Shown piece by piece: positions 1 to 12,816 of a stretch of 64,000 bases of DNA (its first letter is position 1; each line of letters opens with the position of its first letter). The notes beneath the pieces were generated by a model that was not told the origin of the DNA, did not search any database, and saw only the letters and a program-made list of their open reading frames with translations. The stretch comes from Ficedula albicollis. Taxonomy: Eukaryota; Chordata; Aves; Passeriformes; Muscicapidae. The stretch covers positions 10,142,486 through 10,206,485 of the forward strand of contig NC_021674.1 of assembly GCF_000247815.1 (NCBI RefSeq), given 5' to 3'. The position numbers and the translations under genes were made by a program.

Positions 1-32
1 TTTATTTATTTATTTTATTTATTTATTTATTT
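1..32. repeat. (TTTA)n simple repeat at window edge
   Basis: The window opens with uninterrupted TTTA units with one slip (TTTTA). It probably continues to the left of the window. It could be an ordinary tetranucleotide microsatellite or the A-rich tail of a minus-strand insertion; nothing to its right identifies an element. Confidence 0.85.
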
Positions 33-1070
33 CCATGCTAACTCCTTAAAAGCAGAGGTTCAAGCCTTGCATTCTGACCTGTTTTTACTTGCTTTTCCCA
101 GTCTTAGCCTCTTAGTTCTGTCATCTGTGTGCTCCAGAACCTCTTTTGGAAACTGTTGTAATTACCACAGAGCCTGTGGAATTGGTTTTCTGTGGAACTG
201 GTTTTCTTTTCAAAGCTCAAGTTGTGAAACTCTTTAATTTTTTTTTAGAAGCAAATTGCAGAAACTTATTAGAGAGACTCTTAGTCCTCCCCCTTCATTT
301 CTCTGTCTTCGCACTGGATATTTTATTTTCTTTCCTGCCTTTTAAAACAGTTGCATGCCTACTTAGGATATGTCTGTCTACTACTCTGTCTTGAAGAACA
401 GAGGTCACTGAGACAAAGAGGATGTTGCCCACTGCTTTGGCAGCAAAATGCTTCAGGACAGGATGCTCTGGATGGGCCAGCTGTGTCTGCTCCAGGACTT
501 GAGGTCTTTGGAGGGAGGCAGTGATGGAATAATGTTAGTGGAAATATCTAGGAATGAATAGGCTCTGGTCCAAGCCAGTAAAGGAAGGTTCGGAAAATCT
601 GTGCTAGAACCGGGCAAGAAAGGTAAGATTACATGGAGCATCTCCCCTGATACCTAAGCATTAATTTTGTGCCCACCAGCCACTTGGAGAGATGCTGAGA
701 ACTGGTTGTGTCCAACACTGTTGTTAGCATCATCAGGATCTGTGCAGAGGCTGTTGAAGTGTTTCCTCCAGTAAATGCCCTTTATTGTATTTAAATTCAG
801 GGATAAAGGGAGCTGATGGTTCAGCTTCCACCTAGTCTGGATTTTGTGCCTGATTCTTGCCACCAGTGCATCTTTAGGATCATAAGGTCTCTAAAATTTT
901 GGGAACTTTTTCTCCCTTTAAAACAAGGATGCCAGCATGCCTAGCCTCAAAACGATGTTAGTCTACATTCTGTCTTTGTATTCTTATATTTGCACTGAAT
1001 GGAAAAAAGAGGTGAGCTGAGGAAGAGGAGGAAATTCTAAAGATGTAAGTGCAATTTTAAGATATGGTTG
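33..1070. other. Non-coding stretch, nothing recognised
   Basis: Reading frames are short on both strands and none resembles a known protein. I see no retroelement, tandem repeat or CpG cluster. It looks like unique intergenic or intronic DNA. Confidence 0.5.
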
Positions 1071-1175
1071 GCTGGGTTTTTTTGTGTTTTTTGTTTTTTT
1101 TTTTTTTGTTTGTTTGCTTTGGTTTTGGGTTTTTGTGGTTTTTTGTTTTGTTTTATTTTGTTTTGTTTTGTTTTC
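1071..1175. repeat. T/G-rich low-complexity tract with (TTTTG)n
   Basis: This is a run of T tracts broken by single G or GG, ending in a regular TTTTG/TTTTA pentanucleotide array at about 1,142-1,172. The minus-strand frame here encodes only Lys/Thr/Gln-rich low-complexity sequence and is not a gene. Confidence 0.85.
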
Positions 1176-1295
1176 ACTCAAGGAAATTGTTCCGAGAACT
1201 AACTTGATGTCTGTGAATTGGCAAGGTCTGTGAAATTTTGGATGATCCCTAAAAATGCATCAGCTACATTAAAAATCTTGCTTGTGGGAATCAAG

Positions 1296-1323
1296 TAATT
1301 AGGATATAAGTAATTAGTAATTA
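1296..1323. promoter_or_regulatory. Cluster of three TAATTA motifs
   Basis: TAATTA occurs at 1,296, 1,311 and 1,318. TAATTA is the core palindromic site of many homeodomain factors. Such clusters also arise by chance in AT-rich DNA, so a regulatory role is only a possibility. Confidence 0.2.
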
Positions 1324-3997
1324 AGGAATTAAATAACATAGGGTTTTCAAAAACTCTTTGAGGAGGCTGAATGATGTTTCTTGGTGTACTTTGTTGGTTA
1401 TAGTCCTGTTTTGCAGTGTGTAGGTCAAAGATTAGTTGTGGCTGTTTAGGCATGAACTTTGGGTGGGGGGCAGAGGGCTTGTCCTTGGTGTGCTGAACAT
1501 GTTCCCTATCAGTGCTGGCTGACAGTCTGTGTGCCCGTGTTTCACATGATGTGCTTTCCCCTTGCAGCTCTCAATCCTTTTAAGGCTCTTCTCTCATGTA
1601 GCAGGAAGAATAAAGCATTCAAACGTTCTTTTCCTGCCCTTCTATTGCAAAAGGACAATTTATTTCAAAAGCAGAAAGATTCAACTTCCTTGGTCTGAGG
1701 AATCCAGCTGATATGTCAGGGAACCTGAAATACCTGGCAGCTACCAAAAAATTTAGCTTTGTGTTTGCATTGTTGGCTCTGAGCTGTGGGAGCTGCTGTG
1801 CTCGCCTTGCAGGCCATTCCCAAAAGGAGAACAGAACCTCCTCTTACCTTGAAAAGAGATAGGGAGGTGTGGCCATATACATCTTTACAGACCTGAGCAT
1901 CACCTGCTGATACCATTTAATTAGTAAGGAAAAGAATATGACTGGATTTTTTGTTTCTTTATTCTTAATTGTAGTACTGTAGAAACTCAAGACAACTGTC
2001 AGGAATTCCATCAGAGGGCAAATGACAAAAAAAAAAGCTAGAAGAAAGAGGTAGGTTTTTTTCTCACTAGACTTCCTATGAATTATAATCTTGACAGGAA
2101 TGTGCATTACGCATACATGCAGTATAGTTTTGTATCCAGAAATTCACACCAGGGACTTAAGGTTTCAAAGACTTTGGACATCTATCTGTTGTAAACATAA
2201 TTGCATCTAGAAGTAAATAAGACTCTGCAATTTATAGGCACTTTAATCTTGCACTATTTATGGACACAGGATTGCTTAGAATAATGCTGCCTTATTTTAT
2301 ACTGATGGTGTTGTATTTTCACCACTGTAGTAAGGGTTATTTCAGCTGTGAACCTTTATCAGAGTCTGTGAGTTTCTAGAGGGTTATAAACTGGCTTGTG
2401 TTGTCTCTGAAGAAACATGAACTCTCAAGCTTGGAAGAACATAGTTAAAAATTTAAGATCCATCAGCGTACCAAATATTTATGCTTATGGATAAATATAG
2501 AGGATTATTTCCAAACACGGGTGGGTGTGCTTGTATGAATGTTCTGAAGAGAGAGTTAAAATTAACAGCAGTTTATCTGATTCTGCTGTTTGTTATGTAA
2601 GGAGAGAGAGGGTGCACTCAGAACTAAACAGAAATACTTCTAAATTCAGAGAAGGTTGCCGTAAATAGACCCAAACTCCTTCCCCCTTCTGGGAACTGGT
2701 CCATAAGCAGCGCTATTCTTTCTCACCAGGGTAGGGTGGATGTGTTATTGTCCAGCTGGACTAATTTCTGGCAGGCTGCTAGACTGCAGGAGAGCACCCA
2801 CAGGTGTAATATTTTAGTAAGATAGAGTGTTTAAATTTCTAGCACAGAAATGGGCTGGTAGCAGCAATGTTAACACTAGACAGAGTGTACCTCCTTTCTA
2901 ATTCTGACATGCTGGCTTTTACTCAGCAATGGTTTGATGTCTGCTGCTGAATAACAGTGAAAGAAGAGAGTTGCAGAATCAGGGCCCAAGTTTCTTTGCT
3001 ATTGTATCTTGGAACAAAAGAGACACGTCAGGTCACTTCAGAGTAAACAGTGGGGTTGGAAAGTGAGGTGAAATGGAGAAAATGTTTTGGATCTTCATCA
3101 ACCCACAGAAAAATCTCAGCTGTTGAGTCAGCACTAGAGATGCTTGTACCTAACTCTAGGCCTTTTATCCTTCCTGCCATGCTGGCTCAGCTGCATTTGG
3201 ATGTACCACAGAGGCTTTTCTCAAATGTGAGGTTTGTGCAAGTCTCTCAGATTTTTCTACTTACTTTCTGCTATTGCTGCTTCTTATTCCTTTAAACAAT
3301 AACCTTCCCTACCCCACAATGCACATATATATGAGGGTATATATGTATCTACACCAGGTCCCCATGTGCAAAGACAACATTCACAGTCTCGTGTGCTGGT
3401 GTCTAGGCAGGTCCACTCATAATTGTCTCTAAGTGCTTACTCCTGCAAATGGGAGCATTGTTTATCTGCTGCTTGGTGACAGTCAGAGATTCTTCTGAAG
3501 CATCATAGAAAATCAAATAAATTACTTCAAATTTTATCCTTATGGGAAGAATGTACATTGATCAGTGTAAGTGAGGAACCAACACATCCCCATCAGCAAG
3601 TAATAGCCTCTGGGAAGTAATTTTTTGAGCTAAATAGGTGAATGAACCCTGTAAATGGTGATCAGTAAACAACAGAATTTCCCTGCACTTCAATATCAAC
3701 AAGGATACCATCAATTCTCCTCCTGTTCATTTTTACCATCCCTATTATTCTGTGTTGTGCTGGCCTTGCCTGAGATGGTGGTAGCTCATTGTATCAGATA
3801 TTCTTGTTTTTCATTAAAAATAAATAGATTTTTTGATTAGAATAATTTATGTTTAGCAATAGAAGGGAGTGGTTTTTTTTTCTCCTTCTCATTAGTTACA
3901 GTTTGTTAAGGCATTTGCATTTGAAGAATAACTTTTTCCTCTCTTCACATCTTCTTGCCTGTTCAAGCACTTGAGTGCCTTCTCATTTGAAATAACT

Positions 3998-4022
3998 TCC
4001 CTTTTTTTTTAAAAAAAAAAGG
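3998..4022. repeat. T-run/A-run near-palindrome
   Basis: CCC followed by nine T, ten A and GG gives an almost perfect self-complementary stretch. It may be a slippage product or an A/T cruciform-prone site. No function is implied. Confidence 0.6.
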
Positions 4023-7000
4023 TCTTAAAGGCTAATAATCTCCCAAATTACAATTATCAGTATTTATCAAAGTAAAACATGGTGTCATGCTGCATTTGAT
4101 ACAAAAGCACCCAGCTGAATATTCTATTAGACAGGTCCTGTGAAGTTAAAAAGAGGACCGGGTTGAGTTATCTCACCATGGGAGGAAAAAGGCATGCACA
4201 ATCAGATATTTAACACTCCTTTGCAATTATGGGAATTTTTATTCTCTCCCTGGTAGGGAACATAGCATTTTACTGCAGTGTTTCAAGTTTGCCTCCAATG
4301 GTATCTGATAGAAGTGCTTTTATCCCCTGAAGATACAGTACAAAATACAAATCATCATTGGTTTTATCTCAGCTGGAGCTGCCTATTTTCTAAATGAGTT
4401 TACTCTGTGCTACTGCCCATCAGGCACATTTTTCATCCTTCATCCCCACTCTTTTACTATAGCTGGGTTTAAGTCCTTTCTTCTGTCCTTTGTTCCTTCA
4501 GCTCAGCGAAGTAAACAGCAGGATTGATCTTACACTGCATTTTGGTATTGTTCCAACTGCTCATCAATAGACATGGGCTGGGAATGCACTGACTGGAAAA
4601 GAAGGGCAAGATTGAAATTCACTTTTTGTTCTTTGTGCCTTTTAGTGTGCAGCGGAATGTCCCTAATCTGAAAGCTGCTACACTGACTGCCTATCAACAT
4701 GCAAATTAATCATCGAGTGACGAGTCCCATATTCGCTCAAAGTAACAGTCTTTAAAGGTATCTAAAAAAAAAAAAAAAAGGCAGGGGGAAGTAAAAAAGC
4801 CTTTTTTGTCTATTTGTTTTTCTAATGTAGCTGTTGATGACTGGTATGGGCAACAGACATGGATTTTAAATCTACTCCCTCATTTAGTAACAAGCCTAAT
4901 GCTTTGGAAGCATCTAGGTATGGAGGGGAATCTTTTGGTATCCTCATAAGCAAGACAACTTAAACTAAAGATTACCTGCAGTTAGCAGCAAAGTAAGGAT
5001 TCCAAACAAAGCAATATCATGACTGCAAATTATTTTCTGAGGAAAGGCAGCAGAAATAAACTTACAAATGCTGAATTCCATTGTTTCTCATATTTTTAGC
5101 ACACAGTGTTTCCACTTGTAACTTTTCCCTGGGGTCTTGAAGGATTATAATTCGGGGCTGTAGCAAGAATATACAGTGCTACTGTGTTTTAATATCTATT
5201 GACTTTTATATGGCAGTTTGATGAAATGTTTGAATGCAGGAAAAATGTAGGTATTCTTTATGGAAGACTAAACAGCTGGCAGAGAATAACTGAGAGCTGG
5301 AGAAGAGCTTGCTTACATGTATGAGAGCTGTTCTAGTGTGCTTATCCGGCTGCTGAAGAGCAGTATTTCAGACAAGGTTTCACTTTCCATCATTGTTGGA
5401 CTGATATGCCTATAAATACATTGCACAAGAAATGGCACCAACCTGTGTCGCTAACTGAAGGAGCTTAATTAATTATCACAGCACTGAATGTATTTCATCT
5501 TCCTGTTCTTTCTAGTTCTGCAAGACTTATTCTTCATCCTTGCCTGTGTGATTAGAGTCCCAACCACAGAGCTGTACGGATTCTGCAATCTCGAAAACTT
5601 TATTTATTTATCCGTCTTGCCCACTATATGATTTGAATATCTATCTGCATCTTAGAAACAGAAAGGAGGAAGAAATAAGAAAGGATTGCATGCCAGTCTC
5701 ACACTAGAGACATAACCACATCCAAAGTTGCTCATAATTTTTGTGTTAGCTTACATTTCTTTCAGCCTTCTTGTTCTGCACCCAGGGGTAAAGTATCCTT
5801 TGCTATGTAGATAGGGTTGTAATTTTCATTCTTTCTTGGAGGCAAAAATGCTTCCTCCTTGTCTATCTCTGGGGGAATCTTTCAGAAAAGGGGAAAGGAA
5901 AAAAGAGAGAGAGAAAACCAGAACGTTTTATGCTGAGCTGGGTCTGAGCTGTGAAGTACATGTAACAGTCCCAAATCTCTCACAATCTGGGGGGTGAACA
6001 CTCTGCTTTGTGCCAGGATGCCTGATTTCTGGACTTACAGAGAGCCTCAGGAGGGAAGGGGGCAGTGTGGTGCGAGATGGAGGTATGAGCAGGGAGGCCA
6101 AACCCAGGGAGAGGAATTAAAGTCCCAGCCACATGGGTATGAAGGAAGGGGTGTGTGTGTGCATGTCCCTGCAATAATCTGTTAATAGCTGGGGCTCTGC
6201 CTGCAGGCTCTGAGCTCACCTTTGGCTTCCCAGTGTTCTCTGGGCTTGCTGTGTCACTCTGCTGCATGAAAGCAGTGGTGGGTGTACACCTATGGATTTA
6301 CACCTGGGCAGCAGGAAGACTGCTCTCATACTAACCTACCTTGGCACCAACTGGGAGTGACTTCCAAGCCAGCTGAGAGCCCAGCTGCAGGGGCTGGGGC
6401 TCTGCCTCAGGACTCACTGCAGGGGGAGAGAAAATCTGAACACACTGAACAGAGTCTTTCTGTGGCTTTGGGTCCAAAAGCATTAGTGCCTTTTAAAAAT
6501 AGAAGAGAGATTTCTTCTTACTCAGGAAAAGAATAAAGGCTCCTGAAGATTTCCATGGTAACAAATTATAGTATTTTTAATTTGTAAAGCAATGGCATGT
6601 TAAGCCTTTGTTCAATTTTATGGTCTTTGGGGCTGTTCTTCTGTTTGTTGTTTTTTTTTTAAGTGAAGGGGAGTGGCCAGCTTCCTTTGACCTACCACCG
6701 GCTCAAACCAGCAAAACTTGCACAAAGTTTCTGAAGTGTCTCTTTTAAGCTGGAAGTGGCTACCTTCGTCCTCCCTTCCCCACTGTTGTCCTTTGGCTGG
6801 GCTGTAGCTGAGATAGGATCCCAGCCTCCTTCCCAATTGTCAGCAGGCACTGTAAGGTCCATTGCAATGAGGAGAGCTTCTGCCCGTATGTAGGTGTGTG
6901 GGCATGGTGTCACCATGGAGCTGCATCCCAGTTCCACCTGATCCTGGGCCCTGCTGCCAGAGGGCACCTGGCTGCTGCCCAGGGGACCTGAAGATCTTCT

Positions 7001-7675
7001 CAGCTGGAAGTCACCTTCTACGCAAGACACCAGGCTCTTGACTCCCAGCACGAAAGGGCACAGAGTTTGTGTGCAAGCAGCCAAGCCAGGTAATATCTGT
7101 ACAGACATAAGCACAGGCATGTGCTGGTTTTCCTCTCAGGTGGGTTTCAGGCATAGCTTTGGTTGCAGTAGCATGTCTGTAAACTGCTGACATGCAGTAA
7201 CGTAACCAAGACCTGCATCTAGGCTTGTTGGAGTCCAACAGTGCTTATAGCCAGACTTGAGGTTTGAAATGGGTCTTGGCCAAGGCTCTGGCTAGTCTTT
7301 CCCAGCAAGGATGCGCTCTCTGCTGAGAGAAAGCTTATTCAACATGGTTGGCAGGACAACAGTGTGCTGACATGTCCATTAAAATTAGTGAGATGTCCTT
7401 CCCTCTGCTTCTGCTGCCGGCCTGATCCTTGTGAGCTGTCTTTGTCAGGAGCACCATAGTGACACACAGATCAGTGCTGCATGTTAAGAAGGATGTCACA
7501 TAAAGCAAGAAATCTGATGAGGTCATTGCCTATGCACTCTTTTGCTTTCCTTTAAGTGTACAGGTCATGGTCTAGGAATGGTACTACCCAATTTAGTGCT
7601 CTCACTGAGAATCTCCAAACCATGAACCTCTTGCTTTTTCCCACTTCCCTCTGCAGTGGGATGGAAAGGCGAATT

Positions 7676-8019
7676 GGAGGCACAAAAGGTAAAGCTCACG
7701 TATTGAGATAAGAACAATTTACTGGAAACAGCAATGAGATAAGAAAATACACAGCAACAGTAATAATGACAGAGGGTACAAGAAAGAGGTGAACATATTC
7801 CCAAGGAAACCCTCTGACAACAGACAACACCCAACTGCTCCCTCTCCATGCTATGCCAATTGGAAGAGACCCCTTCTCCCTGGAAGGGACTCCCTTTCCC
7901 CCAGCTCCAGCAATGACATGAGGTGGTATAGAATAACCTCTGGGTCCTGGCCATACCTGACCTACCCTCGCCTGGTTACTGCAAAAATTAACCCTGTCCT
8001 GGCTGGAACCAGGACAACA
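7676..8019 (-). mobile_element. Degraded avian endogenous-retrovirus LTR, probably solo
   Basis: Read on the minus strand, the element begins at 8,019 with TGTTGTCCTGGTTCCAGCC, followed by a GGGTTAATTTTTGCAGTAACCAG-type segment. It then runs through a GG..TATTCTATACCACCTCATGTCAT region, a GCTGGGGGAAA stretch and a sequence resembling the GAGATAAG..AATTTACTGG part of a common avian LTR family. The TG start and the order of blocks match that family as I know it. No gag, pol or env frame adjoins it, so a solo or truncated LTR is most likely. The inner boundary (about 7,676) is uncertain and I saw no clear target-site duplication. It carries no coding capacity. Confidence 0.6.
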
Positions 8020-8514
8020 TGTTGGAGAGAGGCAGGCATTACTAAACCCATACCCAGATATGAGTGATGGGAGTAATGAGCAGTAATTTTACTGTTTGCC
8101 ACTCTTTCCTAGATGCTTAAGTGAATCGATGATGTTAGATGACTTGTGGTACCTGGTCTCAATGCTCTGTCTCTAAGCCTGCCTGGATATACACTTTCTT
8201 GAACAACTGCAGGCATTTTTCACTTACTTTTGCAGGGTCCCTGTTTCTGTAACCTCTGAATTTTGTGCATGCCAATGGCATGGAGCTTCCTGGCTTCTCT
8301 CCGAGATGCATTAACCCAGGAGTGCTCTCAGTCGTTACAGCTCAGCATGTGGGTATTGATCTCTGCCGCCTGTCCCAGAGCCAGTGTGGATGAAAGCAGG
8401 TTGAAGAGGGCAGTGCTGTCTTGTGAATGAGCGTGGGTGACATTCTGGCTCTGTGACATCAAGCTTGTCCTGTGAGAAGCAGTCTGCTCTTTTACATTAT
8501 TTTGTAGCATGTTG
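8020..8514. other. Non-coding, nothing recognised
   Basis: Short unique-looking spacer between the LTR relic and the 72-bp tandem repeat. No frame or motif stands out. Confidence 0.5.
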
Positions 8515-8658
8515 CCATACTACTTTTATGAAGAAAACACTGACTACAGGTATCCCTGCTCACGTTCCCTTCTCCCTGTGATTGATCCATACTACTTTTA
8601 TGAAGAAAACACTGACTATAGGTATCCCTGCTCACATTCCCTTCTCCCTGTGATTGAC
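8515..8658. repeat. 72-bp tandem duplication, two copies
   Basis: The unit starting CCATACTACTTTTATGAAG at 8,515 recurs at 8,587. Two differences were seen, both transitions (ACTACAGG/ACTATAGG and CACGTT/CACATT; the second lies at a CpG). The unit is not a known transposon and appears only twice. Confidence 0.9.
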
Positions 8659-10582
8659 TGTGTGCTGAACTACTGTCACTAACAGATATGTGTGTGCATA
8701 AATGTGTACATGTACCCATATAGGGTAAGTGTCATCCTGGCTTGCATAAGAGCTTCTGTACTGGTCCCATGATTTTCCTTTTGCAGTATTACAGGTGGGT
8801 GGGATCTTTTTCTCCTCCTATCTGCATACTCTGCCCATCCCTTTTCCTGGGAATTTGGGCAGTGATGGTGTGGGTTCAGCATCTTTGGGTATAAAGTCAG
8901 AAAGGGAATCCTACTCAGTTGCTGACTTGCTGAAGCTGGTCACATGCTGAGTCAGTAAGTTTTGCTCTTCACCTTGATTGACTTCAGAGGTCAGTAACTT
9001 GGGGCCAGACGATTGCCTGGGATGTCACATATTGTTCCTGTAGCTCATGGAAAACTTTGTTTTACAGTTGAAGCATTTCGCTGATAGTAGCACAACTTTT
9101 TTTTTCAGTTAAAAAGGATGTTTTTACAAGAGCAGGGCTTTTTAAAGCAATGTAGTGCTTTTTCTTTGACTTTTAAGGAGTGCCCACTGTACAGGCTCAT
9201 TATTGGCAGAGTAGGTTGTCCTGTACATGAATGCAGGAGGTCAGATGCTAATGGAAACAGCTGGAACTGCATGTGGGTTCCCTGTGGCACTTGGCCCAGC
9301 TGTTCTTTAAAAGAAGGAAGACCTTGCATCAAGAGAGAATGATAATTGTGCTTAAACAGCACAGGCTGGTGAGCCCATTGTCTCCAGTTTAGGTGTAGGT
9401 GGGAGTTTTCCAGCAGAACAATGTGTTGGGCCAGCCAGTCTGCTGACATCAAAATGTTTCTGCAAAAATGAGGCTTTTTATTACAGCCTTCTAGATCTAT
9501 GAGGACTGTGAGGCCTTATTGGTTTTTCTGCCTGGTCTTGTGTCAGTGCCAGGCTGCATTGGTAGAGTTCAGAGTGGGAGGTGAGCTGCCACACAGAATA
9601 GATGGATACTAGGCACATACTCGCTGCTTTTAAGTGATGTTTTTAAAAATGTATGTGGGTTTCTGTTTTGTTTTTAAATAATTCCTTTTTTCAGATCATT
9701 AGAGGTAGAGAGGGGAATCTTACAGCTCAACACAACTCAAAGCTGCAGGAATCTAGACAAATGCTCTGGCTCCTTTTTTCCATACTAGTATGAAAGGTTT
9801 CATTATATTTGACTTCTTCTCATTGAAGTTATCCCTGGAGATGGCACAAATAGCCTTAAATATTGCCAGATCAGCCATTTAAAGGTCACTGTCTTCTATA
9901 GCCTGTCACCTTTTCTGGGCTCTAAGACTCTCATTTGTGCTGGAGCTTTCCAGTGGGTCTGGGATGAGATAGTCACTAGCCCCAGCCCAACCTACAGCCT
10001 CACAGGTGAGGGCCAAAAATCCAGCTATGGTGGTCTGCAGTGGTGAATTTAAAACCAGACAAAATCTTTTGGCAAAACTATTTTTCCTCTAAAAATGTTC
10101 TCCATTACACTTACTCCCCTCATTTTTATAATGGAATGCACACAACAGTACGCATATTGACTTATGTTTTCAGTCAATATCAAGATTTATTGTCCCCTGA
10201 GTTAAATGAATCACAATATTGACCTCACTGTAAGCCAATACTGGCTTAATGTATTTTTTTAGAGTATTTTGTATTCATTTTTAGTAATAGGGCCCATACA
10301 GTAGTCTATAATATTCATTTGTATTCCCTTTCTTGCTCTTTCCCCCCTTTTTTTTATTTCCTTGTCTGTGTCTGTTGATGGCTATCACAGCAGTAGACAC
10401 TGGATTCATTTAATGAATGAGAAATAAAGATGTCCAATAGCTGGTGTATCTCCATTATAGAGACAGAATGAGTCATTTCCACAATCAGCTTGCCTTTAGC
10501 TTGGGCCAGGAAAAACAAGGTGCAGTGCCTCCAGCAGGCACTGATACAGAAACAATAGCCAAGTGTTACTTGTAGCTTACCA
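8659..10582. other. Non-coding stretch, nothing recognised
   Basis: No supportable exon. Frames at about 9,105-9,452 on both strands overlap each other and have no recognisable domain. No repeat family was identified. Confidence 0.5.
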
Positions 10583-10596
10583 CTTCTTTCTTTCCT

Positions 10597-10637
<41 letters not shown>

Positions 10638-10673
10638 TTTTTTTTTCTTTCTTTTTCCTTTCCTTTTCTTTCT
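10583..10673. repeat. Pyrimidine tract with (CT)n core and T run
   Basis: Nearly pure C/T sequence containing a CT dinucleotide array (about 10,607-10,629), then about 18 T, then C/T-rich sequence. It is a polymorphic-type microsatellite. The strand asymmetry would allow triplex (H-DNA) formation in principle. Confidence 0.9.
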
Positions 10674-12816
10674 GCATTTAAATTTTCCACAGGAGGGGAA
10701 AAACCCAGTATTTCTTTAATATTGAATTCCATTTATCTCCATAAATTGGTTATGGTATACGATCTAAAGGACTCAGCTGTTTTTAAAATAGGTTTATTCC
10801 TTTTCCTTTAAGATTATTTCAGATTATTTCCACACAGTATAGGCGAGTTATAAGAAGACTCATTTTGCAGACTTCAGTGAGAGCTGCACATTTGCAGTGC
10901 ATCGTTTCAGATGTGGAATGTTGAACAAAGAAATTAAATTTATATGTATCACCTAAATTATTTCAGATTCATGGTTCAGCAAAGAGTTCAGATCCTAATC
11001 AAATATGTAGTTTGCATGGGCACTACACCTTTTCTCAATAATAATATGGCAGTTCTATTTACAATGCTTGACTAGATTTTGTAATAATGCTTTTACTGAA
11101 ATTTACCTTTTGTTTTTTCTGCTGCAGTCTTGGCTGCCCATTACACATGTGCACTCTTAGAGCAAAGATAATGATTGCAAGTAAGTTTTCTTGAGAGAAG
11201 GAGTGAGAGAGTGAAATCAGGGCTCCTGTCAAATATTCCTACCTCTCAGACTTTTCCAGTGACTACTAAAATACATGCTGATATATGGACAAGCAGATCT
11301 GTATTCTGTGTTAAAAAGAACGGTTTGAATATCAAGGTTGAGAGAAATTATCTGAAAAGCTGCTTTGCTAGAAGTGCCCCAACTATCACCTCATCAACAT
11401 CCTTTGCCTCTGCTGCAGCATGAAGGAGAAAAATACCAGTAGAAGATGCAGAGGAGGAGAAAGGGGCAGAAGAAGAGGAATAATACATTATTGGATCTGA
11501 GCCCAGGGTGGGAAAAAGTGAAGGAGCATCCTTCATGTGTTGGTCCTTGCCAAGAAGAGAGGAAGCCCTGAAATGCCTTTTTTTTTTGCTCTGGCCTGTG
11601 CAACAGTCCATCAATGGACTTTAGAGTGCTCTACAAAGCAATGCACTGTAAATTAAGAATGTAGAGGCAAGTAATATGCAATCTTTCCCCATTTTGTTTT
11701 TGCAGTGGACTGCAGCTTCCCCACTTTTCCGTGAGCTGAGCCTGAATCTATGAGAATTTGGGTGAATATCCCAATTTTGGGTGACTGTCCAGTGGACTAT
11801 CAGCAGCCCCACTGAATTAGTACTGACCTAGAGCTGGGCCACAAAAGGCTGCACTTCAGTCTTGCCTGAGCTTAACTGACACACACTGTGTGTTCTAGAA
11901 ATGAGATTATTTTAGACAGCAAGTATCAGTTTCCTTATTGTTGAGGTATTACTACTTGGTGGATGCAGGCTTAGGCTTTTTCCTGTGTGCCAACATAAAA
12001 CACCTGCAGAGCTGGGCATGCAAACACCCCAACCTGTGTGAGCAAATCAGTCATGTGCATTCCCCTGAACCACATTTCTCTCACGGGCAATGTGGATTTG
12101 CTGATGTGCCCCCTGAAGCAAGCCCAGCTGGAGTCCCTCCAGGGCCTTTGAAGGAGACTTAGATCTTCGCTTAGCCCACGTTCACAGGAGCCAAGGCTGC
12201 CAGGGTGGTGCCTGAAGCATCCTTAGGATAGGGATTATTGGTGAGGTTGTGACAGTGCGAGTGTGCATGTGTGTGCTCTTGAGAGAGGAGATCCGGGGCT
12301 TGGAGAAACATCAGGCTATATGAGAATTACTTGGGGTTTTGTTTTTCTGCACTGAGTGTTGCAGTCTTATGCTGAATGGTTCTCTGCTGAACTCTGAGGT
12401 CAAATCCTGCAACTGATGTTTTGTTGGGGTCTTTTTTTTTTGTTTGGTTGTTTTTTTAATGACAAAGGAAAAGTTCCTGCTTTGAAAACAGCATTGTGCT
12501 TTATCTTGGTCCGTTATTCAGAATAGGTTTAAGTTGTCCTGCTCAGTGATTTCCACTGGTGTTACCTCCAAATCTGATTCATGCCTGATGGTGGTGGTTG
12601 TATCTTTTTTTTAAAGATCTGTGATTCTGTTTGTTATTTGGAACATGCTTTCTGTGTGCCTCCGAAGATCTGAAAAAAAGGACAAAATGGTTTCCTAATA
12701 TGGGAGTTTCTCTCTTCTCCATTCCTTGTTAGGAGGATGTGGGAAACCCAGAGGGGAAAACAGTCTCCCCCAAAGCAGTTTTTTCATTCCTCTCAAAGTT
12801 TTATCACTTTAACTTT
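10674..12816. other. Non-coding stretch with a purine-rich patch
   Basis: No gene recognised. About 11,401-11,480 is rich in GAA/GAG/AGA triplets, which explains the Ser/Phe-rich minus-strand frames there. A modest GTGT-rich patch is present near 12,250. Confidence 0.5.

Larger units (their letters stand above)
1181..7675. other. Long non-coding stretch, mostly unique sequence
   Basis: About 6.5 kb without a supportable gene. Reading frames are short and lack family motifs. Small features inside are a cluster of three TAATTA motifs (1,296-1,323), a T9/A10 near-palindrome (3,998-4,022) and a 16-base A run (4,764-4,779). The part from about 5,990 to 7,240 is richer in G+C and has several overlapping short frames on both strands, but no splice-bounded exon or protein similarity was recognised. 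Confidence 0.5.

Noticed and set aside
8515..8658. CRISPR-like repeat array
   Set aside because: Only two adjacent copies without spacers, in a vertebrate genome; the same applies to the other short tandem duplications.
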